NCBI RefSeq assembly: GCF_902498195.1
Contig: NZ_CABVIY010000010.1
Location: 62,001 to 126,000, forward strand
Origin: Pseudomonas fluorescens
GTDB taxonomy: Bacteria > Pseudomonadota > Gammaproteobacteria > Pseudomonadales > Pseudomonadaceae
Direction of reading: 5' to 3'
DNA: 64,000 nt
In this document: in pieces, positions 26,160-35,179 of the stretch
Layout of the letters: each line of letters opens with the position of its first letter
How positions within the stretch are numbered: the first letter of the stretch is position 1
Notes under the pieces: generated by a model
What the model was told of the DNA's origin: nothing
Databases searched by the model: none
The model's input: only the letters and a program-made list of their open reading frames with translations
Translations under genes and position numbers: made by a program

Positions 26160-26980
26160 AAGGGTTTCTCCATAACGGCGTACACCACTTGATAAGTCGC
26201 CGGCAGGCCCTGGGCCTGACGAAATTGCTCATACGCCTCGATCAACCCCAGAATTCGCGCCCGGCCGGTCAATCCGCCCGGCCGGCCAGGGTTGAGGTTG
26301 TGCGCGCCCAGCGCCTTGAGTTCGTGAGTCAGGCTGCGCACATCCGGGTAATACAGTATGTGAGGACAGGTTTCCAGGCTGACCGCCTTCAAGCCGCTGG
26401 CCGCACATAGCTGTTGATAAACCGCGAACTCACGGAAGCGGTTGACGTGCACCATGCCATCCACCTGCCGCCAACTGTCACGCAGTTCAATCAAGGTACC
26501 CACGCACAGACTAGCAAACGCGAAAATCCCGCCAGGCTTGAGCACGCGATGGGCTTCGCTGAGCACCGAAGCGAAATCGGCACACCACTGCACCGCCAGG
26601 CTGGAAAAAATCAGGTCGCAGGTCGAGTCGTGCAGGGGCAAGCGCTCGGCATCGCCGGCGATGAAGTGCGTGGCACCGCCCAGGGGCCGGGCGTGATTGA
26701 GCATGCCTTCGGCGATGTCCAGCGCCACCCCGTGACCGGCCGGGAACCGCTCACCCATCGCGCGACTGAAATGCCCGGTGCCGCAACCCAGGTCGAGCCA
26801 GCGCTCCGGCACGAAATCATCCGGCAATCGGCGCAGCAATTGGCTGCCGACATCACGCTGCAACTCGGCCACGCTGTCGTAGCTCGCCGCCGCACGGGAG
26901 AAAGAGGCCGCGACCTGGCGTTTGTCGGGCAAACCGCCGGGCTGCTTTGGAAGGGGAAGTGGAAGGGATAAATCAGTCAT
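26156..26980 (-). CDS. bioC: Malonyl-ACP O-methyltransferase
   Basis: A 274-residue SAM methyltransferase that masks malonyl-ACP so that the fatty acid machinery can build the pimeloyl chain of biotin. Visible are 'VAASFSRAAASYDSVAELQR' and the SAM motif 'WLDLGCGTGHFSRAM'. I chose ATG 26980 ('MTDLSLPLPLP'); it overlaps the bioH stop by 8 nt. A rival upstream start would run deep into bioH. Confidence 0.95.
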   Translation of the reverse strand: MTDLSLPLPLPKQPGGLPDKRQVAASFSRAAASYDSVAELQRDVGSQLLRRLPDDFVPERWLDLGCGTGHFSRAMGERFPAGHGVALDIAEGMLNHARPLGGATHFIAGDAERLPLHDSTCDLIFSSLAVQWCADFASVLSEAHRVLKPGGIFAFASLCVGTLIELRDSWRQVDGMVHVNRFREFAVYQQLCAASGLKAVSLETCPHILYYPDVRSLTHELKALGAHNLNPGRPGGLTGRARILGLIEAYEQFRQAQGLPATYQVVYAVMEKPL

Positions 26981-27704
26981 CACCGCACTCATGCAAAAAG
27001 GCCTGGATCGCCCCCGCCACACCGTGGGGATCTTCCAGGAGAAACGCGTGGCCGGCCTGTTCGATCAGGCCGATTTCGACATCGGGCAGCAACGTCAGCA
27101 AGTCGCCCGCCGCCTCGGCCGGCACCAAACCGTCGAGACCGGCGAACAGATGCAACTGCGGGCCGCGAAAGGCCTGCAGTGCATGCCGGGTATCCAGTTG
27201 CGCGAGCACTTCCAGGCCGCTCATCAGTACGGACGCCGAGCTGTGTGGCGCGCCACCGAGCAGCAACCGCGACAACCCGCGCGGGTCTTCGGCGCCTTGT
27301 GCGCACAGTAGCGAAAAGCGTTTCAAGGTCATGCGCGGGTCCGCCGCGCAGCCCGCCAGAAACGCATCGAAGGTTTCCCCGGGCATCGCGCTCGGCCACT
27401 GCTCATGGCTGACAAAAGAAGGATTGCTCGCCAGCGTGAACAAACCGCAGCACCGATCACCCCGACGCGCCGCCAACGCCGATGCAAGCATGCCGCCCAG
27501 CGACCAGCCGCCGAGCCAGGCGTCCTGGGGGATCGTCGAGTCGAGCTCATCGAGCCATTCTTCAGGATCACTCGACTCCAGCTCCGGCAGTGGCTCGATG
27601 TCCACCCGCAGGTGCTCGTCCAGGCCTTGCAAGGCCGCGGCCAGCGGTTCCAGCGGGGAAATGCCGAGGCCCCAGCCGGGCAGCAGAATCAGTCGATCAC
27701 GCAT
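26973..27704 (-). CDS. bioH: Pimeloyl-ACP methyl ester carboxylesterase
   Basis: A 243-residue alpha/beta-hydrolase that removes the methyl group put on by BioC, freeing pimeloyl-ACP. The nucleophile elbow 'GGWSLGGMLA' holds the serine, 'LPGWG' near the N-terminus is the oxyanion-hole motif, and the catalytic histidine is in 'EQAGHAFLLE'. It overlaps bioF by 8 nt and bioC by 8 nt, so all are translated together. Confidence 0.95.
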   Translation of the reverse strand: MRDRLILLPGWGLGISPLEPLAAALQGLDEHLRVDIEPLPELESSDPEEWLDELDSTIPQDAWLGGWSLGGMLASALAARRGDRCCGLFTLASNPSFVSHEQWPSAMPGETFDAFLAGCAADPRMTLKRFSLLCAQGAEDPRGLSRLLLGGAPHSSASVLMSGLEVLAQLDTRHALQAFRGPQLHLFAGLDGLVPAEAAGDLLTLLPDVEIGLIEQAGHAFLLEDPHGVAGAIQAFLHECGDD

Positions 27705-28875
27705 TGCTCGGCTCCGGTCCCAGTTGTCCGAAACAATCGGCCAATCCCTCTAACAATAGCTGCACCTGCGCTTCGCTGTGGGCCGCGGTCAAGGTCACCC
27801 GCAGTCGCGCGCTGCCGGCCGGCACGGTCGGCGGGCGGATCGCGGTTACCATCAAACCGCGCTCGCGCAGCATTTGCGAAAAGCGCACCGCGCGCCCGGC
27901 ATCCCCGATCATGATCGGCTGGATCGGTGTGAAGCTGTCCATCAGCTCCAGGCCGATCTGCTCGGCCCCCTGGCGGAACTGGCGGATCAAGCCTTGCAGA
28001 TGTTCACGACGCCAGTGCTCGCTGCGCAGCAGTTCCAGGCTTTTCAACGTGGCGCAGGCCAGGGCCGGCGGCTGGCTGGTGGTGTAGATGTAAGGCCGGG
28101 CGAACTGGATCAGGCTCTCGACCAGCTCTTCACTGCCGGCGACAAAGGCCCCCGCCGTGCCGAACGCCTTGCCGAGCGTGCCGACCAGCACCGGCACCTC
28201 GTCCATGCCCAGGCCGAAATGCTCGACGATGCCGCCACCGTTGGCGCCCAGGGGGCCGAAACCGTGCGCATCATCGACCATCAGCCACGCGCCTTTGGCC
28301 TTGGTCTCCCGGGCCAGCGCGGGCAGGTCGGCAAGGTCGCCGTCCATGCTGAACACGCCGTCAGTCACCACCAGCGTATTGCCGGTGGCTTTCTCAAGAC
28401 GATTGGCCAGGCTCGTCGCATCGTTGTGCAAATAGCGATTGAAGCGCGCGCCGGACAACAGCCCCGCATCCAGCAACGAGGCGTGATTGAGCCGGTCTTC
28501 GAGCACCGTATCGCCCTGCCCCACCAACGCCGTGACCGCACCGAGGTTGGCCATGTAGCCGGTGGTGAACAACAACGCACGCGGGCGATCGGTCAGTTCG
28601 GCCAAGGCTTCCTCAAGGGCGTGATGCGGGCCGCTATGGCCGATCACCAGGTGCGAAGCCCCGCCACCGACGCCCCATTTCGCAGCACCCGCACGCCAGG
28701 CTTCGATCACGTGCGGGTGATTGGCCAGGCCCAGGTAGTCGTTGTTACAGAACGCCAGCAACGGCTGGCCATCGACCACCACTTCGGGGCCTTGCGGGCT
28801 TTCCAGCAGCGGGCGTTGGCGGTAAAGGTTTTCGGCACGACGGGCAGCCAGGCGTGCGGCGAGATCGAAAGACAT
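27697..28875 (-). CDS. bioF: 8-amino-7-oxononanoate synthase
   Basis: A 392-residue PLP enzyme that condenses pimeloyl-ACP with L-alanine. Seen are 'LAFCNNDYLGLANHP', 'DDAHGFGPLG' and the PLP lysine in 'VGTLGKAFGTAGAFVAG'. The start is ATG 28875 ('MSFDLAARLAARRAENLYRQ'); a longer frame would translate REPIN sequence ('FASKPAPT') and is rejected. A REPIN separates it from bioB, which may set the ratio of bioB to the rest of the operon. Confidence 0.96.
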   Translation of the reverse strand: MSFDLAARLAARRAENLYRQRPLLESPQGPEVVVDGQPLLAFCNNDYLGLANHPHVIEAWRAGAAKWGVGGGASHLVIGHSGPHHALEEALAELTDRPRALLFTTGYMANLGAVTALVGQGDTVLEDRLNHASLLDAGLLSGARFNRYLHNDATSLANRLEKATGNTLVVTDGVFSMDGDLADLPALARETKAKGAWLMVDDAHGFGPLGANGGGIVEHFGLGMDEVPVLVGTLGKAFGTAGAFVAGSEELVESLIQFARPYIYTTSQPPALACATLKSLELLRSEHWRREHLQGLIRQFRQGAEQIGLELMDSFTPIQPIMIGDAGRAVRFSQMLRERGLMVTAIRPPTVPAGSARLRVTLTAAHSEAQVQLLLEGLADCFGQLGPEPSNA

Positions 28876-28909
28876 GCAGGCCTCGTCTATCCGGTGATAC
28901 CAATCCAGG

Positions 28910-28998
28910 GTGGGAGCGGGCTTGCTCGCGAAAGCGTCCGTACTGCCGACATCAATGTTGAATGTCACGCCGCCTTCGCGAGCAAGCCCGCTCCCACA
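28910..28998. repeat. REPIN, family 1, between bioB and bioF
   Basis: Inverted GGGAGCGGGCTTGCTCGCGA pair across a ~45-nt spacer, filling the short gap between two genes of the biotin operon. Confidence 0.9.
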
Positions 28999-29013
28999 CT
29001 CGATTGATGCCTA

Positions 29014-30069
29014 TCAAATGGCGGCGTTATAGAACTGCTCGCTGCTCTTCTGCTCCACCAGTGCCTGTTCGATCGCCGCCTGATGCACTTCATCGGCATG
29101 CTCTTCGCGGGCTTCGGGCAGGATCCCCAGGCGCGAGAACAGTTGCATGTCCTTGTCGGCCTGCGGGTTGGCGGTGGTCAGCAGTTTTTCGCCGTAGAAA
29201 ATCGAGTTGGCGCCGGCGAAGAACGCCAGGGCCTGCATCTGCTCGTTCATGGCTTCGCGGCCGGCGGACAGGCGCACGTGGGATTTGGGCATCAGGATCC
29301 GGGCGACGGCGAGCATGCGGATGAAGTCGAACGGGTCGACGTCGTCGGCGTTTTCCAGCGGCGTACCGGCCACTTTCACCAGCATGTTGATTGGCACCGA
29401 CTCCGGATGCTCCGGCAGGTTGGCCAGCTGGATCAGCAGGTTGGCGCGGTCGTCGAGGGACTCGCCCATGCCGAGGATACCGCCGGAACAGATCTTCATC
29501 CCCGACTCCCGCACGTAGGCCAGGGTTTGCAGGCGCTCGCTGTAGGTGCGGGTGGTGATGATGCTGCCGTAGAACTCAGGCGAGGTATCGAGGTTGTGGT
29601 TGTAGTAGTCCAGGCCGGCCTTGGCCAGCGCTTCGGTCTGATCCTGATCCAGGCGACCGAGGGTCATGCAGGTTTCCAGGCCCAGGGCCTTCACGCCTTC
29701 GACCATCTTCAGCACATACGGCATGTCCTTGGCCGACGGATGTTTCCACGCCGCGCCCATGCAGAAACGGGTCGAACCGATGGCCTTGGCGCGAGCGGCC
29801 TCTTCGAGGACCTTCTGCACCTCCATCAGTTTTTCTTTTTCCAGGCCGGTGTTGTAGTGACCGGACTGCGGACAATATTTGCAATCTTCCGGGCAGGCGC
29901 CGGTCTTGATCGACAGCAAGGTCGATACCTGGACGCGGTTGGCGTCGAAATGCGCGCGGTGCACGGTCTGCGCCTGGAACAGCAGGTCATTGAAGGGTTG
30001 AACGAAGAGAGCTTTGACTTCGGCCAAAGACCAGTCATGACGCAGGGTTGCAGAGGTGCTGGCGCTCAT
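29014..30069 (-). CDS. bioB: Biotin synthase
   Basis: A 351-residue radical-SAM enzyme that inserts sulfur into dethiobiotin. The SAM cluster cysteines are in 'GACPEDCKYCPQ' (CxxxCxxC), the auxiliary [2Fe-2S] region includes 'STRFCMGAAW', and the conserved arginine is in 'VRLSAGREAM'. It is the first gene of the minus-strand order bioB-F-H-C-D. No BirA-type operator is recognisable upstream, as expected for Pseudomonas. Confidence 0.97.
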   Translation of the reverse strand: MSASTSATLRHDWSLAEVKALFVQPFNDLLFQAQTVHRAHFDANRVQVSTLLSIKTGACPEDCKYCPQSGHYNTGLEKEKLMEVQKVLEEAARAKAIGSTRFCMGAAWKHPSAKDMPYVLKMVEGVKALGLETCMTLGRLDQDQTEALAKAGLDYYNHNLDTSPEFYGSIITTRTYSERLQTLAYVRESGMKICSGGILGMGESLDDRANLLIQLANLPEHPESVPINMLVKVAGTPLENADDVDPFDFIRMLAVARILMPKSHVRLSAGREAMNEQMQALAFFAGANSIFYGEKLLTTANPQADKDMQLFSRLGILPEAREEHADEVHQAAIEQALVEQKSSEQFYNAAI

Positions 30070-30178
30070 GGGCGTTACCTTTATTTTAACCAGGGCAAGG
30101 TTTTATGCTGGGCTGGCGCCTGCGGGAAGGAATACCCACAGGCGCTACACGGATGTTCGGCATATTTAAGGAAGAGCG

Positions 30179-30919
30179 ATGCGCTGTCAACCACGATACC
30201 CAGGACAGGTTTACATCTGGTTAAAAAACAAACAATTCTGTCTGCTGTGTAATGAAGCCGCCGATGGGGTCACGCCCCTGTGCACGGCCTGCGAAACGGA
30301 GCTGCCGTGGCTCGGCGATCATTGCCTGACCTGCGCCCTGCCGTTGCCCGCGCCGGGCCTGATGTGCGGTCAATGCCTGAAGCATCCGCCGGCCTTTGAA
30401 CGGGTGGTTGCACCCTGGACCTACAGTTTTCCGATAGACAGCCTGATAACCCGCTTCAAACACAGCGCGAACTGGCCATTTGGCCGCCTGCTCGGCGAAC
30501 TTCTCGCCCAGGCGCTGCAACATCGCTTCGAAGATGATCTGCCGCGTCCTGACTCACTGGTGCCGGTCCCGCTAGCCACCCGACGCCTGCGCGAGCGGGG
30601 ATTCAACCAGGCCGCGATGGTCGCGCGATGGCTCAGCACCCGCCTCGATTTACCTTGCGATGAACGGTTGCTGCTGAGGACTCAGGACACCGGCACGCAA
30701 CAAGCGCTGAACGCCAATGAACGGCGGAAAAACCTGCGCGATGCGTTTGCGCTGGCACCGCAAACATCAGTCAAAGGACTGCACCTGGCCCTGGTGGACG
30801 ACGTGCTGACCACCGGCGCCACGGCGCAGGCACTGGCTCACCTGCTGATGGACGCCGGCGCCGCAAGGGTCGATGTGTATTGCCTGGCCCGCACCCCAAA
30901 ACCCGGTTACGCCGCTTGA
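30179..30919 (+). CDS. ComF-family phosphoribosyltransferase-like protein
   Basis: A 246-residue ComF/GntX protein, divergent from bioB. It has an N-terminal zinc ribbon ('CLLCNEA', 'CTACE', 'CLTCALPLP', 'CGQCLKHPP') and a C-terminal PRTase domain with the PRPP loop 'LALVDDVLTTGATAQ'. Relatives are needed for DNA uptake or growth on DNA as nutrient; the biochemical role is unclear. AAGGAAGAG precedes the ATG at good distance. Confidence 0.92.
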   Translation: MRCQPRYPGQVYIWLKNKQFCLLCNEAADGVTPLCTACETELPWLGDHCLTCALPLPAPGLMCGQCLKHPPAFERVVAPWTYSFPIDSLITRFKHSANWPFGRLLGELLAQALQHRFEDDLPRPDSLVPVPLATRRLRERGFNQAAMVARWLSTRLDLPCDERLLLRTQDTGTQQALNANERRKNLRDAFALAPQTSVKGLHLALVDDVLTTGATAQALAHLLMDAGAARVDVYCLARTPKPGYAA

Positions 30920-30938
30920 CCCGAAAACACAAGAACCT

Positions 30939-31026
30939 GTGGGAGCGGGCTTGCTCGCGAAGGCGTCAGTTCAGTCGACGTCTGTGCTGAATGAAAATGC
31001 GTCTTCGCGAGCAAGCCCGCTCCCAC
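30939..31026. repeat. REPIN, family 1, between comF-like gene and modE
   Basis: Inverted REP pair. The modE frame stays open through it, creating a false N-terminal extension with 'SRASPLPH'. Confidence 0.9.
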
Positions 31027-31106
31027 ACAGGACCAGTGCTCGACTTGACTCCCGAGCTTCCAGCCGCCAACGTCCTCACCATCGCCACAGCCCGAAGCGC
31101 CCTGCC

Positions 31107-31871
31107 ATGTCCCTCCCCACGTTGTTGTCCCAGCACATTGTCCGCCGCCCGCAACGCATCGCCCTGTTGCAGCACATCGCCGAACAGGGTTCGATCACCC
31201 GCGCGGCGAAAAGCGCGGGCTTGAGCTACAAGGCCGCCTGGGACGCCATCGATGAGCTCAACAACCTCGCGCACAAACCGTTGGTGGAACGCAGCGTCGG
31301 CGGCAAGGGCGGCGGTGGCGCCAGGCTGTCCAGCGAAGGGGAGCGGGTGTTGCGCCTGTATCAAAAGTTGCAGGCGTTGCAAGCGCAGGTGCTGGAGGCC
31401 GCCGAGGAGGCTAGCGATCTCGACCTGCTCGGCCGTTTGATGCTGCGCACCAGTGCGCGCAATCAGTTGCACGGCAAAGTGGCCGCCATCGAAACCCAGG
31501 GCCACAACGACCGGATTCGCCTTGAGCTGGCCGAAGGCTTGAGCATCGATGCACAAATCACCCACGACAGCACCCTGCGCCTGGAGCTGCAACCCGGCAC
31601 CGAAGTGGTGGCGCTGATCAAGGCCGGCTGGCTTGAGGTACTGGGTGCCGAGGACAGTGCAACACCCGGATACAGTTACCTCAAAGGCACCCTCGAAGCG
31701 ATTCTCGACGCCAGCGACGGCCCCAGCGAAGTGCGCATTGCCCTGCCCAACGGCCAGACACTCTGCGCCCTGACCGAACCCGAGCATCTGCGCGCCCGTC
31801 ATCTCGGCGTTGGCAAGCCGGTGAGCGTGCAGTTTTCGCCCTCGAACGTGCTGCTGGGTACGCCGTTGTAA
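31107..31871 (+). CDS. modE: ModE-type molybdate-responsive regulator
   Basis: A 254-residue protein with the ModE winged helix ('ITRAAKSAGLSYKAAWDAID' followed by 'PLVERSVGGKGGGGARLS') and two C-terminal TOBE/Mop domains ('RTSARNQLHGKV' and 'GTEVVALIKAGWLEVL'), which bind molybdate. With molybdate bound it usually represses modABC transport and activates molybdoenzyme genes. No modABC genes are adjacent, so it acts at a distance. I chose ATG 31107 because the frame upstream crosses a REPIN. Confidence 0.93.
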   Translation: MSLPTLLSQHIVRRPQRIALLQHIAEQGSITRAAKSAGLSYKAAWDAIDELNNLAHKPLVERSVGGKGGGGARLSSEGERVLRLYQKLQALQAQVLEAAEEASDLDLLGRLMLRTSARNQLHGKVAAIETQGHNDRIRLELAEGLSIDAQITHDSTLRLELQPGTEVVALIKAGWLEVLGAEDSATPGYSYLKGTLEAILDASDGPSEVRIALPNGQTLCALTEPEHLRARHLGVGKPVSVQFSPSNVLLGTPL

Positions 31872-31937
31872 AAGCACTGCAACAAAACCTTCATCGCCCA
31901 TCATTAAGGTGACTGCAAAAACCGCAGGGAGCCTGAT

Positions 31938-33839
31938 GTGAGCCTATTGGAAGAACACCAAACCACCGACCTCGAACAGATGGTCGGCCTCAGCCGCCGT
32001 GGATTCATCAGCGCGGGTGCCCTGTGCGGCGCCGCGCTGTTCCTGGGCGGCAACGTGCTGAGCCGCAGCGTGCTGGCCGCCAGTGTCAGCGCCGGCAACA
32101 GCCCGCTGCTGGGCTTCGACAGCATTCCCGCCGCCACCGCTGACAGCATCCGCCTGCCACCCGGCTACAAGTCCTCGGTGTTGATCAGTTGGGGCCAGCC
32201 CCTGCATAAAAACGGCCCGGCCTTCGACCCGAGCGGGCACGGCAGCGCCGAGCAGCAGGAAGTGCAGTTTGGCGATCACAACGACGGCATGAGCCTGTTC
32301 GCCTTCCCCGACGACCCCGACCGGGCGCTGATGGCGATCAACAACGAATACACCAATTACCGCTACCTCTACCCTCACGGCGGCATGCCGCAATCGGCCG
32401 AAGAGGTGCGCAAGGCACTGGCCGCCGAAGGCGTGACGGTGCTCGAAGTGCAGCGCCACAACGGTCAATGGCAATTCGTCCAGGGCTCGCGCTACAACCG
32501 GCGCATCCACGGTAATTCGCCGATCACTCTGAGTGGCCCGGCCGCGGGTCACGAACGGCTGAAAACCAGCGCAGACCCGCAGGGCAAAACCGTCCTCGGC
32601 ACGTTCCAGAACTGCGCCAACGGCAAGACACCCTGGGGCACTTACCTGACGTGCGAAGAGAACTTTACCGACTGCTTCGGCAGCAGCAACGCCGAGCAGA
32701 AGTTCGACCCCGCGCAGAAACGCTACGGCGCGGTGGCGGCCAGCAAAGAGATCAACTGGCACCCGCACGATGCGCGCTTTGATTTGGCGAAGAACCCCAA
32801 CGAACTCAATCGCCATGGCTGGATCGTGGAAATCGACCCGTTCGATCCACAATCGACGCCCGTCAAACGCACCGCGCTGGGTCGCTTCAAACATGAAAAT
32901 GCCGCCCTGGCCGAAACCCGTGACGGCCATGCCGTGGTGTACATGGGCGACGACGAGCGCGGCGAATTCATCTACAAATTCGTCAGCCGCGACAGAATCG
33001 ACCACAAAAACCCCAAGGCCAATCGCGACCTGCTGGACCATGGCACTTTGTACGTGGCGCGTTTCGACGCCGGCGATGGCAACGCCGATCACCCCAAAGG
33101 CCAGGGCGAGTGGGTCGAACTGAGTCATGGCCAGAACGGCATCGATGCCGGCAGCGGCTTTGCCGATCAGGCCGAAGTGCTGATTCACGCACGCCTGGCG
33201 GCCAGCGTGGTCAAGGCCACGCGCATGGATCGCCCGGAATGGATCGTGGTCAGTCCCAAGGATGGCCAGGTCTATTGCACCCTGACCAACAACGCCAAGC
33301 GCGGTGACGACGGGCAACCGGTGGGCGGGCCGAATCCTCGGGAGAAGAACGTCTACGGGCAGATCCTGCGCTGGCGCACCGACCGCGACGATCATGGCTC
33401 CAGGACCTTTTCCTGGGATTTGTTCGTGGTGGCCGGTAACCCGCAAGTGCATGCCGGCACGCCCAAGGGCGGTTCGTCGAACATCACGCCGCACAACATG
33501 TTCAACAGCCCGGATGGCCTGGCGTTCGATGATGGCGGGCGCTTGTGGATTCAAACCGACGGTGATGCCAGCAATGCCGGTGACTTCGCCGGCATGGGCA
33601 ACAACCAGATGCTCTGCGCCGATCCCGTGACCGGGGAAATCCGCCGATTCATGGTCGGGCCGATTGGTTGCGAGGTGACGGGCATCAGCTTCTCGCCGGA
33701 TCAGAAGACCTTGTTTGTCGGGATCCAGCATCCGGGCGAATTCGGCGGCTCGACCTTCCCCGAGCACTTGCCCAATGGCAAGCCCCGGTCCTCGGTGATG
33801 GCCATCACCCGTCAGGATGGCGGGATCGTCGGGGCCTGA
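31938..33839 (+). CDS. PhoX-family Tat-exported phosphatase (DUF839)
   Basis: A 633-residue protein with a twin-arginine signal ('SRRGFISAGALCGAALFLGG') and the PhoX beta-propeller. Hallmarks are 'FGDHNDGMSLF', 'INNEYTNYRYLYP', 'GTYLTCEENFTDCFG', 'HGWIVEIDPFDP' and 'YMGDDERGEFIYKFVS'. PhoX binds Ca and Fe and releases phosphate from organic esters in the periplasm. The start is a GTG preceded by AGGGAG; the ATG two bases earlier runs straight into a stop. No Pho box was recognised in the 66 nt upstream, so phosphate control is not evident. Confidence 0.92.
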   Translation: MSLLEEHQTTDLEQMVGLSRRGFISAGALCGAALFLGGNVLSRSVLAASVSAGNSPLLGFDSIPAATADSIRLPPGYKSSVLISWGQPLHKNGPAFDPSGHGSAEQQEVQFGDHNDGMSLFAFPDDPDRALMAINNEYTNYRYLYPHGGMPQSAEEVRKALAAEGVTVLEVQRHNGQWQFVQGSRYNRRIHGNSPITLSGPAAGHERLKTSADPQGKTVLGTFQNCANGKTPWGTYLTCEENFTDCFGSSNAEQKFDPAQKRYGAVAASKEINWHPHDARFDLAKNPNELNRHGWIVEIDPFDPQSTPVKRTALGRFKHENAALAETRDGHAVVYMGDDERGEFIYKFVSRDRIDHKNPKANRDLLDHGTLYVARFDAGDGNADHPKGQGEWVELSHGQNGIDAGSGFADQAEVLIHARLAASVVKATRMDRPEWIVVSPKDGQVYCTLTNNAKRGDDGQPVGGPNPREKNVYGQILRWRTDRDDHGSRTFSWDLFVVAGNPQVHAGTPKGGSSNITPHNMFNSPDGLAFDDGGRLWIQTDGDASNAGDFAGMGNNQMLCADPVTGEIRRFMVGPIGCEVTGISFSPDQKTLFVGIQHPGEFGGSTFPEHLPNGKPRSSVMAITRQDGGIVGA

Positions 33840-33847
33840 TCGGGCCT

Positions 33848-33942
33848 CTTCGCGAGCAAGCCCGCTCCCACAGGGGGTCTTGGGTGTGCACACTGCCGGT
33901 GACACACAAAGATCTCCTGTGGGAGCGGGCTTGCTCGCGAAG
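33848..33942. repeat. REPIN, family 1, between phoX-like gene and srkA
   Basis: Outward-reading REP pair (TTCGCGAGCAAGCCCGCTCC ... GGGAGCGGGCTTGCTCGCGA). Confidence 0.9.
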
Positions 33943-34047
33943 GCGCCAGCACGAACACTACACATCTCAACCCCAACCCCTAAAGCCGCCCCGTCTGCGC
34001 TAACATGCCTGGCCGGACGCAGCAGCCTGCTGCGCGCAGGAGTCAGC

Positions 34048-35022
34048 ATGGCCCACCCGTTCGAAACCCTCACCCCAGACCTCGTGCTCGATGCCGTCGA
34101 AAGCATCGGCTTCTTGAGCGACGCGCGCATCCTGGCGCTGAACAGCTACGAAAACCGCGTCTATCAGGTCGGCATCGAAGACTGCGAGCCGCTGATCGCC
34201 AAGTTCTACCGCCCGCAGCGCTGGACCAACGAAGCGATTCTGGAAGAACACCAGTTCACCTTCGAACTCACCGAGGTCGAGGTGCCGGTGGTGGCGCCGC
34301 TGATCCACAACGGCGAAACCCTGCACGAACACAACGGTTTCCGTTTCACCCTGTTCCCCCGTCGCGGCGGTCGCGCGCCGGAGCCGGGCAATCTCGATCA
34401 ACTGTATCGCCTGGGACAATTGCTCGGTCGCCTGCATGCGGTCGGTGCGACCAAGCCCTTCGAGCACCGCGAAGCCCTGGCGGTGAAAAACTTCGGCCAT
34501 GATTCGCTGACCACCTTGCTCGAAGGCAATTTCATCCCCCGCAGCCTGCTGCCGGCCTACGAGTCCGTGGCCCGCGACCTGCTCAAGCGTGTGGAAGATG
34601 CCTACAGCAACACACCGCACCAGAACATCCGCATGCACGGCGATTGCCACCCCGGCAACATGATGTGCCGCGACGAGATGTTCCACATCGTCGACCTCGA
34701 CGACTGCCGCATGGGCCCGGCCGTGCAGGACATCTGGATGATGCTGGCCGGCGACCGCCAGGAATGCCTGGGGCAGTTGTCCGAGTTGATGGACGGCTAC
34801 AACGAATTCCACGACTTCGACCCGCGGGAACTGGCGCTGATCGAACCGCTGCGCGCCTTGCGCCTGATGCACTACAGCGCCTGGCTCGCCCGCCGCTGGG
34901 ACGACCCGGCCTTCCCGCGCAGCTTTCCGTGGTTTGGTACGGAGCGCTACTGGGGTGATCAGGTGCTGGCGTTGCGTGAGCAGTTGGCCGCACTCAACGA
35001 AGAACCCCTGAAGCTTTTTTAA
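34048..35022 (+). CDS. srkA: Stress response kinase A (YihE/RdoA-type)
   Basis: A 324-residue atypical Ser/Thr kinase of the choline-kinase-like fold. In E. coli it protects against stress-induced death, acting with the MazEF and Cpx systems. Visible are 'RVYQVGIEDCEPLIAKFYRP' (ATP-binding lysine), the catalytic loop 'HGDCHPGNMM' and the metal motif 'VDLDDCRMGP'. The start is ATG 34048 with GCAGGAG 5 nt upstream; upstream frame is REPIN. dsbA, its usual neighbour in E. coli, is not adjacent here. Confidence 0.94.
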   Translation: MAHPFETLTPDLVLDAVESIGFLSDARILALNSYENRVYQVGIEDCEPLIAKFYRPQRWTNEAILEEHQFTFELTEVEVPVVAPLIHNGETLHEHNGFRFTLFPRRGGRAPEPGNLDQLYRLGQLLGRLHAVGATKPFEHREALAVKNFGHDSLTTLLEGNFIPRSLLPAYESVARDLLKRVEDAYSNTPHQNIRMHGDCHPGNMMCRDEMFHIVDLDDCRMGPAVQDIWMMLAGDRQECLGQLSELMDGYNEFHDFDPRELALIEPLRALRLMHYSAWLARRWDDPAFPRSFPWFGTERYWGDQVLALREQLAALNEEPLKLF

Positions 35023-35106
35023 GATCAAAAGATCGCAGCCTTCGGCAGCTCCTACAGGTGTAAACCATTCCCTTGTAGGAGCTGCCGAAGGCTGCGATCT
35101 TTTTAT
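35022..35106. repeat. REPIN, family 2, after srkA
   Basis: A nearly perfect inverted pair: AGATCGCAGCCTTCGGCAGC ... GCTGCCGAAGGCTGCGATCT, followed by TTTTTATTTT, so it doubles as a terminator for srkA. It starts at the srkA stop codon. Confidence 0.92.
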
Positions 35107-35179
35107 TTTCTGACACGACACATCTATACAACCGCCCTACAATCCCTTCTTTTGTTAGCTGCCTAAGCAAGGATTCTGC

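Noticed and set aside
30070..30178. BirA-type operator in the bioB-comF gap
   Set aside because: The TTTAACC...GGTTTT pieces do not have the spacing or symmetry of the E. coli site.
31872..31937. Pho box upstream of the PhoX-type gene
   Set aside because: No pair of CTGTCAT-like repeats is visible in the short gap.
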